Source: Pseudarthrobacter sulfonivorans
Lineage (GTDB): Bacteria > Actinomycetota > Actinomycetes > Actinomycetales > Micrococcaceae
Assembly (NCBI RefSeq): GCF_024391045.1
Contig: NZ_JANFCZ010000035.1
Span: forward strand, 1-37,709
Length of the DNA: 37,709 bases
Reading direction: 5' to 3'
Both the position numbers and the translations under genes were made by a program. A model generated the notes under the pieces. That model saw only the letters and a program-made list of their open reading frames with translations. It searched no databases and had not been told where the DNA came from. Each line of letters opens with the position of its first letter. The first letter of the stretch is position 1. Shown one piece after another: positions 23,209 to 31,330 of this stretch.

Positions 23209-23249
23209 GGATTTGATGCCCGGATCGTGATGATCCGGGCATCAAATCC
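23209..23249. terminator. 18-bp perfect stem-loop after ycnI
   Basis: An 18-bp perfect stem (23209-23226 with 23232-23249) encloses a 5-nt loop. It begins 8 bp downstream of the ycnI stop and lies upstream of the lipoprotein gene. No U-tract follows on the leftward strand, so termination may be partial, separating the two genes. Confidence 0.6.
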
Positions 23250-23256
23250 CGCAACG

Positions 23257-24009
23257 TTACGAAGCGGAGTCAGCCTTGCGCTTCGAGCTGCTGCGGGCGA
23301 AGGCCACGCCGCCCAAGACCAGCCCGCCGAGTCCGGCTGCCAGGCCTGCCCAGCTCCGGGCGTCTGCACCGCTGCTGGTCACGGCTGCAGCCTGCTCGGT
23401 GTCGGCGTGTTCGGTGCCGGCGGCAGCCGTCGTGGCCGCGTGACCGTCAGCGTGGGCGTCCGCCGCGGCGCTGATGGTGATGGACGGGGCCGGCGCCTTC
23501 AGGGAATGCGGGTCCTGGCCGTCCTTGGCGATCTCCGACCAGTCCGTCTGTCCCGTCTCGCAGCTCTGCAGCGTGGGGAAGTAGAGCGTGGAGCCGGCCG
23601 CGTCGGGCAGCTTGACGGACAGCACCAGGGCGTCCCGGAGGGTGTGGTCCAGCGGGGTTTTGGCCGTGTACACAATCTGGCTGGTGCGTTTGGTGATGGA
23701 CGAGCCGTCGGCCAGCTTCTTGGGCTCCGTGAGCTGTTCCGTCACTTTCTCCACGGTCCAGTTGGGGTTGACTGTGGGCTGGGCGTCGTTGAGTTCGGCC
23801 GGCAGCGTGATGGCCACCTTGGTGGTGGCGGACTCGTCGCAACCGTGCGGGATACCGAAGGTCAGCAGGGCGTAGGAGTTGGCCGCGGTCTTGTCCGGGG
23901 TGACGCCCACGTGGGCGGACGCACCGGCGGCGGCCGCGAGCAGGAGGATGGCGGCGCCGGCAGCGGCGGCTGCCGGGGTGAGGGTACGGCGGAGTGCGGT
24001 GATGTTCAT
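23257..24009 (-). CDS. YcnI-like (DUF1775) copper-binding membrane-anchored protein
   Basis: A 250-residue exported protein. A signal peptide (about 1-32, ending AGASA) is followed directly by HVGV, so His33 becomes the mature N-terminus, the copper-binding His of the YcnI domain. The DUF1775 domain (33-180) shows PHGCDESATT, the WTVEK region and LQSCETG. Then come a His/Asp/Ala-rich linker and a C-terminal membrane helix (WAGLAAGLGGLVLGGVAFA) with a basic tail. The role is periplasmic-side copper handling or delivery. It lies 90 bp downstream of a membrane protein gene on the same strand, with a palindrome in the gap. Confidence 0.93.
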   Translation of the reverse strand: MNITALRRTLTPAAAAAGAAILLLAAAAGASAHVGVTPDKTAANSYALLTFGIPHGCDESATTKVAITLPAELNDAQPTVNPNWTVEKVTEQLTEPKKLADGSSITKRTSQIVYTAKTPLDHTLRDALVLSVKLPDAAGSTLYFPTLQSCETGQTDWSEIAKDGQDPHSLKAPAPSITISAAADAHADGHAATTAAAGTEHADTEQAAAVTSSGADARSWAGLAAGLGGLVLGGVAFARSSSKRKADSAS

Positions 24010-24026
24010 GGGGTGTGCCTTTCGGA

Positions 24027-24049
24027 CGCATGCCTGTTGCAGGCATGCG
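24027..24049. promoter_or_regulatory. Palindromic stem-loop upstream of ycnI
   Basis: CGCATGCCTG (24027-24036) and CAGGCATGCG (24040-24049) are perfect 10-bp arms with a TTG loop, 18 bp before the ycnI start. It is too close to the start to be a terminator of the upstream gene alone. An operator or an RNA element over the ribosome site are both possible. Confidence 0.5.
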
Positions 24050-24098
24050 GAAGTACGGGGTGGGGCCCGCCGTCCGGTGACGTCCGGTGCGGGCAGGG

Positions 24099-24710
24099 TC
24101 AGGAAAGTACGACGGCGGAAGGCGGGCCGCGTCGGCTGTCCTGCCTAAGGTTCCGCCAGGGGCGGTGGGGGAGAACCGCAGGGGTGTGGGGCGCCGCCCT
24201 GGGGGTGCCGGCGTCGGGCGCTATTGCTTCGGGGAGCCGGCTGAGGGGTTTGAGCCAGGCGGCGAGCGCCCAGAGTGCGGCCTCACCTTTGGCGAGCAGG
24301 AGCGCGCACGCGGCCGTGGCCAGGGCATGGGCGGCAAGCATCAGGATGCTGGTGGGGCTGGCGTGGACGTGCGCGGCGGCGTCGAGGACCGGGAAGGCCG
24401 CGGCGGAAAGGTGGTGGGTCGCTGGCGCCGGATGGGAGGCAACGACGGGGGCGCTGAACACCGTGAAAACCTGATGCAGGGCGAACTGTCCGGCACCGAG
24501 CACGGCAGTCATCGCGGCGAAATTCAGCTTCAGCCGGGTGGCCGTTGTTGCTGCCAGGACGGAGAGCGCCAGGACGGCGAGCAGGATTTCCGGGGCCGGA
24601 AGATCGCCGCCGCCCAGTACGTGGGCCGCGGCTGCAAGGGTAAGGATCCCCGTGGAGAGCGAGGCGGCGCGCAGCAGGTGAAAGGGAGGCGGGGCGTGGT
24701 GGGCGCGCAC
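24099..24710 (-). CDS. Histidine-rich multi-pass membrane protein of unknown function
   Basis: A 203-residue hydrophobic protein from the GTG at 24710, chosen for the strong AGGAGG four bases upstream. Hydrophobic segments fall near residues 15-32, 40-55, 63-85 and 125-145. Several His residues lie in or near them (ASHPAPATHHLS, AAAHVHAS, AAHALA). The C-terminal 35 residues are Pro/Arg-rich. Position directly upstream of a YcnI-type copper protein suggests a copper-related membrane partner, but no known copper-transport motif is visible. Confidence 0.75.
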   Translation of the reverse strand: MRAHHAPPPFHLLRAASLSTGILTLAAAAHVLGGGDLPAPEILLAVLALSVLAATTATRLKLNFAAMTAVLGAGQFALHQVFTVFSAPVVASHPAPATHHLSAAAFPVLDAAAHVHASPTSILMLAAHALATAACALLLAKGEAALWALAAWLKPLSRLPEAIAPDAGTPRAAPHTPAVLPHRPWRNLRQDSRRGPPSAVVLS

Positions 24711-24841
24711 TGTTCCTCCTTCAGTTAGGTGCTGCCGGTGGGCGCCGAAGCGCTGCGCCCTGCAACGCTGCACGGCGATCTTCAGATTCTATCTATTTTT
24801 GGATGCAACACCCGATTGTGACGCACGACACATAAGGCTCG

Positions 24842-25918
24842 TCAGGCCGGGCTGCCGGCGAGAAGTTCGGCGAGGACGTCAGCGGCGGAGTCGTGCCGGA
24901 TCAGCGGTGCGCCCTGGCCGGCCCAGAGCGACATCAGGTCGGTGTTGCCCTGCGCCGCGGCCTGGGGCCTGAAACGGCCGGTCAGCCAGTTCTGGACGGG
25001 GAACGGGGCGGTTTCCGCGGCCTCGGACAGTTCATCGATGATGCGGTTGGGGATGCCACGGGCCAGCCGCCCGCTGAGGACCCGGGTCAGCACTGTGGTG
25101 CCTGCGGCAGGGCTGTGCAGGATGGTCCGGTACGCCGGGACCGCAGCGGATTCCCGGGTGGCGAGGAAGGCTGAGCCCACCTGCACCGCGTCGGCGCCGA
25201 GCGCCCGCGCGGCTGCGTAGCCACGACGGTCCACAATGCCGCCAGCCGCAATCACCGGAATCCCGATGGCGTCCACCACCTGCGGGACCAGGGCAAACGT
25301 TCCTATCAACGACTCCTCCGCGGGCTTGAGGAAGGAGACTCGGTGGCCGCCGGATTCCATGCCGCTGGCCACCACGGCATCCACGCCGCCGGCTTCCAGC
25401 GCCACGGCTTCAGCCACTGTGGTGGCCGTGCCCATCACCGCGATGCCGCGCCGGTGGGCCTCCTCCACAAGTTCCGGGGCAGGGACTCCGAAGACAAAAC
25501 TGACGACGGCGGGTCCCGCCTCGAGCGTCGCCGCCACCTGTTCGTGGTAGTCGGGCATGTAGCGGCCGGGCATGTCCGGGACGGGGACGCCCACTTCGTC
25601 GAAATAGGGCTTCAGGGTTTCTGCGTACTTCTCGTAGTCCTCTGTGGGGACCGAGGTGGTTTCGTCGCCCGTGGGTATCCAGAGGTTGAGGGCGAATGGT
25701 TTGGCCGTCGCCTTCCTGAGCCTGGCGGCGGTGTCACGAATGGCCTCGGCCGTGTAGCCGTACAGGCCGTAGGAACCCAGCCCGCCGCCGTCGCTCACTG
25801 CTGCCGTCAGTTCCACGGAGGACACTCCGCCGAAGGGTCCAAGGACCACCGGAATCTCCGTGCCGAGGAGCTCGGTGAGGCGGTTCCGGTGGGTGGGGAT
25901 GCGGTGCTCCGGCGTCAT
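24842..25918 (-). CDS. Nitronate monooxygenase (2-nitropropane dioxygenase family)
   Basis: A 358-residue FMN-dependent TIM-barrel enzyme that oxidises nitronates such as propionate-3-nitronate. Family blocks include the N-terminal P-V-V-L-G-P-F-G-G-V motif, the catalytic-His region ASGMESGGHR, the phosphate-binding AAGGIVDRRG and the GADAVQVGSAFLAT block. The canonical EAGGH is ESGGH here, a modest change. The length agrees with bacterial members. Physiological substrate unknown. It is transcribed leftward ahead of the ycnI group but separated by about 130 bp containing a likely promoter. Confidence 0.92.
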   Translation of the reverse strand: MTPEHRIPTHRNRLTELLGTEIPVVLGPFGGVSSVELTAAVSDGGGLGSYGLYGYTAEAIRDTAARLRKATAKPFALNLWIPTGDETTSVPTEDYEKYAETLKPYFDEVGVPVPDMPGRYMPDYHEQVAATLEAGPAVVSFVFGVPAPELVEEAHRRGIAVMGTATTVAEAVALEAGGVDAVVASGMESGGHRVSFLKPAEESLIGTFALVPQVVDAIGIPVIAAGGIVDRRGYAAARALGADAVQVGSAFLATRESAAVPAYRTILHSPAAGTTVLTRVLSGRLARGIPNRIIDELSEAAETAPFPVQNWLTGRFRPQAAAQGNTDLMSLWAGQGAPLIRHDSAADVLAELLAGSPA

Positions 25919-26082
25919 GTGTGCTCCTGGACGGTCGCTGGTGGCTTCCGCACCAGTCTCGCAGGGCCCGCGCCGGGCCCCAAGCCCGTACCGTCTCCGC
26001 GGGGAGGCTACGCTATGTACCCTGTCAGGCGGCCGGGCTAAACTGCTCGCGTAAAGTCGCCGACAATCTCAGGAGACACACC

Positions 26083-26427
26083 ATGAACTATTCAGGGACT
26101 GGCAACGAGAAGGCCGTTCCGGCCAGCGAACTCAACCGAACCCATGTTGGGCTGACTGTCAGCTTCGAACCGGACGAATTCACTCTGGTGTTCGGCAAGA
26201 TTGCAGCGATTGCGCGGAAGGAAGGCGGGGTTACCATCGCCTTGCGCGGTGTGGAGGGAAGCGGCGGCCTGCAGTCCAGCTACAGTCTCCCGGGCAGCCA
26301 GAACGTGTATGTGCAGCCGGACATCCTCACTAACACGGAATCGACCATCAAGGATCTTTTCGGCAAGGTCCAGGACAACCTCCGCGGCGGCGGCCACCGG
26401 GGAGAAGACAAGACGGATAAACTCTGA
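26083..26427 (+). CDS. Conserved hypothetical protein, 114 residues
   Basis: Begins MNYSGTGNEK with a good AGGAG eleven bases upstream. It is predicted soluble and beta-rich in the middle (GLTVSFEPDEFTLVFGKIAAIARKEG, then VTIALRGV). It ends in a helix (TIKDLFGKVQDNL) and a charged Gly/His/Asp/Lys tail. No motif is recognised. An upstream in-frame extension is rejected because it lacks a ribosome site. It is convergent with the antiporter gene, stop to stop with one base between. Confidence 0.75.
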   Translation: MNYSGTGNEKAVPASELNRTHVGLTVSFEPDEFTLVFGKIAAIARKEGGVTIALRGVEGSGGLQSSYSLPGSQNVYVQPDILTNTESTIKDLFGKVQDNLRGGGHRGEDKTDKL

Positions 26428-26428
26428 G

Positions 26429-27646
26429 CTAGGCCTTCGTTGGCGGGTGCGGGCTTGTTGGCGGGTGCGGGCTTGTTGGCGGGGGCGGACTTGCCCCTTG
26501 GGGAGCCGGGGTGGCACCTTTCCCGAACGCCCGTGCCGCCTGGGAACCGGCGGCGGCACTTGCTCCGATGCTGATGAGTGCGCCCAGGATCATGGCCGCA
26601 GCTTCGCCCGGCTCCAGCACGTGCAATTGTGATCCGATGGTGGCCGCGGCCACCGGAACCCCGAGCTGCGAGGCTGCCAGGATCGCGAGTGGCAGCGGCT
26701 GGCCCAGGAGCCGCAGGCTCCCATGGACCAGCAGGGTCCCGAAGCCCAGGCACACCCCCAGGAGGATCATCCGAGGGCTGCCCGTGAGGGCGCGCAAATC
26801 CAGCGACGCACCCAGCCAGACAAAGAACACCGGCCCAAGGAACCCGTCGCTGACAGCAAAGAGTTGGTGCGCCAGGCGTCGCGGCTCGCCCACGGCGGCG
26901 ACCACCAGGCCGAACGAAAACCCGGCCAGCATGATGGAAACGTGTCCTGCAACGGCCAGCCCGGCCAGCGCGAAAAGCAACGCCAGCTGGATCCGCAGCT
27001 CGAGGGCGAACTTCCGGTCTTCGGACATGTCGTGCAGCCGGGAGCGCGTACCGCTGTTCTCCAGGGCACGGAGGACAAAGTAAAGGATCAGTGCGCACGC
27101 TGCAACGGCGGCGGCTCCGATGGCTGCCCTGCCGGCGTTGGGCGGGTCGACGGCCAGCGGGAGCGCCACAATGCAGGCGATATCGGCGATCGCCACTTGC
27201 GCCGTGGTGGTCAGGACCTTCGACCCGGACAGCCGCAGGGAATCGATGATCGGGAGCACCAGTGCCGCGGACGAGGATGCCAGCAGGACCACGTACAAAG
27301 GTGCATGGCCTGTCCCGAAAAGCAGGGCAACAAGGGTTCCGACGACGGCAGCGAGCACTGCGGCAATTCCTGCCCGGAGGGCTCCAGCGCCTAGGGCAGG
27401 CCGGATTGCCTTATCCCGGACCGGGACATGCGACCCGGCGACAAACATGATGAGGGCGAATCCGACGTCGGCGACGAAGGTGAACGTGGGATCCGCGGAA
27501 TCCACCAGCCCCAGCCCCGTCCGCCCGATGGCGATCCCCGCCAGCAGTTGCCCCAGCACGACGGGAAGGTGCCACTTTTGGGGCAGCGCGAGGAGCGGGC
27601 CGAGCAGGGCAACGGTGGCGATCAGCGAAAGCTGAAAGAATGACAC
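26429..27646 (-). CDS. CPA2-family cation/proton antiporter (KefB/NapA type)
   Basis: A 405-residue membrane protein with 12-13 hydrophobic segments and the Na+/H+ exchanger fold: VVLGQLLAGIAIGRTGLG in the first third, IADIACIVALPLAV with the core Asp, GFSFGLVVAAVG, and FFVWLGASLDLRAL near the conserved Leu/Asp region. No cytoplasmic TrkA-N or TrkA-C domain is attached, so it is the membrane part only. The C-terminus is a repeated PPTSPH tail encoded by three 18-bp tandem repeats and has no family counterpart. Ion specificity is not decidable. Confidence 0.9.
   Translation of the reverse strand: MSFFQLSLIATVALLGPLLALPQKWHLPVVLGQLLAGIAIGRTGLGLVDSADPTFTFVADVGFALIMFVAGSHVPVRDKAIRPALGAGALRAGIAAVLAAVVGTLVALLFGTGHAPLYVVLLASSSAALVLPIIDSLRLSGSKVLTTTAQVAIADIACIVALPLAVDPPNAGRAAIGAAAVAACALILYFVLRALENSGTRSRLHDMSEDRKFALELRIQLALLFALAGLAVAGHVSIMLAGFSFGLVVAAVGEPRRLAHQLFAVSDGFLGPVFFVWLGASLDLRALTGSPRMILLGVCLGFGTLLVHGSLRLLGQPLPLAILAASQLGVPVAAATIGSQLHVLEPGEAAAMILGALISIGASAAAGSQAARAFGKGATPAPQGASPPPPTSPHPPTSPHPPTKA
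26440..26493. repeat. Three 18-bp tandem repeats at the antiporter 3' end
   Basis: Units at 26440, 26458 and 26476 are identical except for two bases in the third. Each encodes one PPTSPH-like hexapeptide at the C-terminus of the antiporter. Copy-number change would alter the tail without shifting frame. Confidence 0.85.
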
Positions 27647-27728
27647 GGGCCTCCTCTCCTGGCGTTCTGTGGCTTGCTTCGTGCGGTCGGCGTTCTGCGG
27701 TTTGGCGCCCCGGGGAACCCAATGGCAG

Positions 27729-28124
27729 TTACCGGGGCAGCCGGGCCAGTTTGAGCGGGATGTCCGTGTTCTCGTCCGTGTAGTAGCTGGCGCAGACGCG
27801 GTGGTAGCCGTCCGCCACCTGCGCGGGAACGCCGCTGGCCAGGTCGCCGCAGACCATCAGGATGGGCGAGAGCCGTTTGCCGTCCCTGATTTTCTTCAGG
27901 TCCGAAGCCACATGGGCGTTGTCCGGGGGCAGCAGCACCAGCCGGGCGGCGCGGAGGATGTCTTTGGCCTTGCGGTGCTCGATCGGAGCGTCCCTGAGCG
28001 CCGAGACAAGGGCACTGACCACGTCGTCCGTACCCAGCAGGGACAGGTAGCCGGACGCATTCGGATAATCCTGGTCCTCGGGTGTCGGCAGCCAGAGCAC
28101 TTCGCTTTTGTCTTCACCGTGCAT
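27729..28124 (-). CDS. Hypothetical protein with ParB/Srx-like motif
   Basis: A 131-residue protein. The N-terminal half is helical (VSALVSALRDAPIEHRKAKDILRAAR). The second half contains KKIRDGKRLSPILMV followed by the block ADGYHRVCASYY, which resembles the GxHR nucleotide/phosphate loop of ParB/sulfiredoxin-fold domains. No partner gene is adjacent, and the protein is too short for a plasmid partition ParB. I suggest a stand-alone ParB-fold protein of unknown role. Confidence 0.75.
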   Translation of the reverse strand: MHGEDKSEVLWLPTPEDQDYPNASGYLSLLGTDDVVSALVSALRDAPIEHRKAKDILRAARLVLLPPDNAHVASDLKKIRDGKRLSPILMVCGDLASGVPAQVADGYHRVCASYYTDENTDIPLKLARLPR

Positions 28125-28298
28125 GGCGTCCTCCTTGGTGGCTCCGCGGCGCGGATGATGGTGCTCAACAGTACGTACGCACTGCGAGGACGGTCAACGC
28201 TGAACGAAGTCGCTACGGGGAAGTGTTGTCGGTGTCGGCTGCGACCCTGGTCATTGCAGCGATTTCCTGGCGAGCGGACGCCGAACCGCACAGCAGGA

Positions 28299-29033
28299 TC
28301 ACGCCCTTACGATTTCAGCTTCACCGGGCACCCACACAGTCCCGTCACGGCCACGGAACGCCAGCGGGAGTCCGCGAGCCTGAGGCCAGTCCGTCGAATC
28401 AGTTACTTGGACATGCACGTGCGGCTCGGTGCTGTTGCCGGAGTTGCCGCACTGGCCGACGGGGTCGCCCGCCATCACTGCCTGTCCAAGGTGTACCCGG
28501 ATCGTGCCTTTCTGTAGGTGCGCCAGCAGCACGAAGGGTCCGTTGGGACTTGCGGCGATCACGACGTGGTTCCCTGCCACGGCCGGAACACCCTTACGGA
28601 CCCGTTCAGCCTGGCCAAGCATGTAGGGGACGAGAGGCAGCTGTGATCGGCGACCTTCATGATCCGGCTGGCCGTCAAGGACAGCGACTACGGTCCCGGA
28701 CACCGGCGCAAGGATCGGTTGCCCGAAACCGATGAATACTTCAGGGGGTTCCGCGGCGATGAGGGAGCGCCACGTACGGGGTGCGGATCTGCCGGCATCG
28801 TCTACTGCGACGAAGTCGATCGCGTGGGAGGTTCCGAGTGCGTAGGTACCGTGACTCGGCACACGACGTGCGGGGCTGTTCTCCGTCCGCCAACTCCCTT
28901 TAAAAGGCAGTTCCAGCACCACTGCATCGGCGGGAGGCTCCGAGGAGCCTCTGGCGGGGCCCTGTCTAGGACCGGGCACCTTAAGGCTGGCTGCTGTTGC
29001 GATGAAGGGCGCTTTGCGGCGAGGCATAGTCAC
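28299..29033 (-). CDS. M23 (LytM-like) family metallopeptidase
   Basis: A 244-residue protein with a LytM/M23 fold: HGTYALGTSHAIDF (first zinc His and Asp around 61-73), GTVVAV, GNHVVIA, LLAHLQKGTI and the terminal HVHVQVT catalytic His pair. The first motif is spaced H-x-x-D rather than the usual H-x-x-x-D, so an alternative ligand (H61) is possible. No signal peptide or membrane segment is seen at the N-terminus, which is odd for a cell-wall hydrolase. The protein may be cytoplasmic or degenerate, or the true substrate may not be peptidoglycan. Confidence 0.85.
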   Translation of the reverse strand: MTMPRRKAPFIATAASLKVPGPRQGPARGSSEPPADAVVLELPFKGSWRTENSPARRVPSHGTYALGTSHAIDFVAVDDAGRSAPRTWRSLIAAEPPEVFIGFGQPILAPVSGTVVAVLDGQPDHEGRRSQLPLVPYMLGQAERVRKGVPAVAGNHVVIAASPNGPFVLLAHLQKGTIRVHLGQAVMAGDPVGQCGNSGNSTEPHVHVQVTDSTDWPQARGLPLAFRGRDGTVWVPGEAEIVRA

Positions 29034-29153
29034 ATGGTCCTGGACTCGGTGGGATCGGGCAACGGGGCCGGTAAGGGTCTCCGGAACCGGCGTGCCTGCC
29101 TGAGTGCCTGCCCGCAGGAGGGCAGCGCCAAGCAGAACGTCCCCGACAAAGCA

Positions 29154-29195
29154 AAAGGCCCCGGTTCCCTGTGTTTACAGGGAACCGGGGCCTTT
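29154..29195. terminator. Strong bidirectional intrinsic terminator
   Basis: A 19-bp perfect stem (29154-29172 with 29177-29195) with a GTTT loop has A-rich and T-rich flanks on both sides. Leftward it directly follows the tRNA and is followed by TTTTGCTTT. Rightward it is followed by CTTATT. Confidence 0.9.
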
Positions 29196-29200
29196 CTTAT

Positions 29201-29290
29201 TGGCGGTGACGGTGGGATTTGAACCCACGTTGGCTTTGACACCAAACAACATTTCGAGTGTTGCACCTTCGGCCGCTCGGACACGTCACC
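29201..29290 (-). tRNA. tRNA-Ser (anticodon CGA), CCA encoded
   Basis: A class II tRNA with a 7-bp acceptor stem (GGTGACG with CGTCACC) and discriminator G at 29204. A genomically encoded CCA occupies 29201-29203. The anticodon stem CAACA/TGTTG encloses the loop CTCGAAA, giving anticodon CGA for serine codon UCG. A long variable arm typical of tRNA-Ser and a GTGGG-TTCAAAT-CCCAC T-arm are present. It is transcribed leftward into the strong terminator at 29154-29195. The upstream region contains TACCCT about 10 bases before the 5' end, a plausible -10. Confidence 0.96.
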
Positions 29291-29473
29291 AACCTGACTA
29301 GGGTACCGGAGCAAGGCTCACATCCCCAAAACGGCTGATGACTCGGCTGCGGTTTGAGGTTTACCCGCCGTTTGGATGCCCTTGCGCGGACATCAAGCTC
29401 CTTTGACGCAAAGTTATCCACATACGAGCTTTTCCTAACGTATAGCGCCGGACTGTCGCGTGATGATGTGGGT

Positions 29474-31165
29474 ATGGATCGTAGAGCGGCGGTGGAAGCG
29501 GCGGAGGCCTTGGCGGCTTCTGCCACTGCGCTTGCCGCGGCTTTGCGGGGAGAAGCACCGATCGGGTTCGGCACAGGCGGGGACGACCGGGGCGCTGATC
29601 CGCTGCGGGTGCTGGCCAATGATTTCCTCGACGGGTTGGCTGAGACTGCCCGGATTGACGCCCAGGCATCAGCACTGAGAGTTCACCTTGCGGCGGGCTA
29701 CTCCCGTGCTGTGGAAGCCCAGGCGCCGCCTCGTGCGTCCCCGCAGGAGAACACCGCCCAGGAGATGGCCGTCATCGCGGAGGTCGCTTGTGCCCTGACC
29801 GTCCGAGAGTCGGCCGCCGCGGGCCTGCTGGTCGAAGCCCGGGAGCTGACCACGGCCCTGCCGCTGACGATGGCGGCGTTGGAGGCCGGGACGGTGTCGT
29901 GGCAGCACGCCCAGATCATGGTGGACGAGGCCAGCAGCCTCGGGCCCGATGGCGCGCAGGCGTTGGAAGCGCACTTTCTCGGCCCGGATGCGGTAAGCCC
30001 GGCGCGGGGTTGTCCGGTCGGGGAACTGGTTCCCGGCCGGTTCCGGGCCAGGGCGCGGCTGTGGCGGGAGCGGCACCACCCGGTGAGCATCGAAAAGCGT
30101 TATGCCAAATGCGTAACGGACCGGCGGGTGGTGTTTGCCCCGGACCGGGACGGGATGGCGTGGCTCTCGGCCTACCTGCCGGCCGATACCGCGTCGGGGA
30201 TCTGGGAGCGGACCACCGCCGCCGCGCGGGCCATGCAGGGCCCGCGCGAGGACCGCACCCTCACCCAGCTCCGCGCCGACAACGCAGCAACCTGGCTCCT
30301 CGGCGGAACACTCGAGTGCTCTCCCGAAGAGGATCGCCCCAGCAGCACCGGCTGGGGGTTGGAGAGGAATCCGGACGCTGCCACCGTCCAAACCGACGGG
30401 ACAGGTTCCAGCGCGGATAGCGCGTTCACCGACTTTAACGCCGCCAAACCCGTCCGCACCGGCGGTACCGCCGGGGCCGCGGACGGCCTGTCCGCCATAG
30501 CAGGTACGAACGCCGACGGTTCGGCCGGAGAATCCGGGAGCCCGGGCAGTGGAGCCGGCCCCGGCGCCGGTGGGGGTGCTGGTGTGCCGTCGCCGCGGGC
30601 GCAGGTGCTGATCACGGTCCCGGTGATGGCGTTACTGGGAGTGACGGGAGAACCGGCGATGCTGGACGGGTACGGGCCGATCCCGCCGTCGATGGCCCGG
30701 CGACTGATCGCCGACGGCGCAGACTCCTTCCACCGGGTCCTGATCGACCCCCGTGACGGGGCACCGTTGGAGATCGGCCGGTCCAGCTACCGGGTCACCA
30801 AAGCCCAACGCCAATGGCTCAGGCTCCGCGACGGGCGATGCCCGTTCCCGGGCTGTACTAACCAGTCCCTGGATAACGAAGCCGACCATATCCTCGCGTG
30901 GGCCGACGGCGGGACCACCGGGGTCTCAAACCTTGGCCAGCCTTGCCACCGCCACCACAGGCTCCGCCACACCACCGCCTGGACACCCACCGAACCCACC
31001 CAAGACACACCACCCGGCTGGATCTCACCCTCCGGACGCCAATACCAAAGCGAACCACCCGACTGGGAACCACCCACCTGGCCCGACAACCCACCCAGCA
31101 GCAATGTCAGCTCGACTAAAGAACTGGCTGAGGAGTCACACGCGCCCGCAGAATCAGGCGATTGA
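29474..31165 (+). CDS. DUF222 / HNH endonuclease (13E12-type repeat family)
   Basis: A 563-residue protein from ATG 29474 (an upstream extension to 29354 has no ribosome site). The N-terminal helical DUF222 region contains the ELTTALPLTMAALEAGTVSWQHAQIM block. A low-complexity Gly/Ala/Ser linker lies in the middle (SPGSGAGPGAGGGAG). The C-terminal HNH nuclease reads CPFPGCTNQ, EADHILAWADGGTT, LGQPCHRHHRLRH, with intact zinc cysteines and the catalytic His. Families of near-identical DUF222/HNH genes are scattered through actinobacterial chromosomes and mycobacteriophages; their role is undefined. The C-terminal tail is Pro/Thr-rich. Confidence 0.92.
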   Translation: MDRRAAVEAAEALAASATALAAALRGEAPIGFGTGGDDRGADPLRVLANDFLDGLAETARIDAQASALRVHLAAGYSRAVEAQAPPRASPQENTAQEMAVIAEVACALTVRESAAAGLLVEARELTTALPLTMAALEAGTVSWQHAQIMVDEASSLGPDGAQALEAHFLGPDAVSPARGCPVGELVPGRFRARARLWRERHHPVSIEKRYAKCVTDRRVVFAPDRDGMAWLSAYLPADTASGIWERTTAAARAMQGPREDRTLTQLRADNAATWLLGGTLECSPEEDRPSSTGWGLERNPDAATVQTDGTGSSADSAFTDFNAAKPVRTGGTAGAADGLSAIAGTNADGSAGESGSPGSGAGPGAGGGAGVPSPRAQVLITVPVMALLGVTGEPAMLDGYGPIPPSMARRLIADGADSFHRVLIDPRDGAPLEIGRSSYRVTKAQRQWLRLRDGRCPFPGCTNQSLDNEADHILAWADGGTTGVSNLGQPCHRHHRLRHTTAWTPTEPTQDTPPGWISPSGRQYQSEPPDWEPPTWPDNPPSSNVSSTKELAEESHAPAESGD

Positions 31166-31176
31166 GCAGTCCAGTT

Positions 31177-31199
31177 ACCGGATCATCCATCGATCCGGT
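31177..31199 (+). terminator. Stem-loop after the HNH gene
   Basis: ACCGGATC (31177-31184) and GATCCGGT (31192-31199) form an 8-bp perfect stem with a 7-nt loop, 12 bp after the HNH stop. No U-tract is present, so it is a probable weak terminator. Confidence 0.5.
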
Positions 31200-31257
31200 G
31201 GAAGCTGCTTAGTGCGGGGCCATAAAGAGTGACGCCGCCACTTAATGAGGAGCACCA

Positions 31258-31317
31258 ATGAATGGCATCACTGCCATCAGCGTTGCGCGGTTCCGCCAGC
31301 CACCCCGGGCGGACTAG
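31258..31317 (+). CDS. Possible 19-residue leader peptide ahead of the MDR-PTPS-GT operon
   Basis: ATG 31258 has a good GAGGAG six bases upstream. It opens a 19-codon frame ending in TAG 13 bp before the dehydrogenase ATG. The peptide (MNGITAISVARF then basic/proline residues) has no run of a single amino acid, so classical attenuation is not obvious. The alternative is that GAGGAG serves ATG 31262, which would extend the dehydrogenase by 23 residues of poor-quality sequence. Confidence 0.35.
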   Translation: MNGITAISVARFRQPPRAD

Positions 31318-31330
31318 ATTCGTAAGGAAG

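Noticed and set aside
29474..31165. Mobile element (intron-encoded HNH or transposase)
   Set aside because: The HNH domain is part of a DUF222 protein; no inverted repeats, intron boundaries or target duplications are visible.
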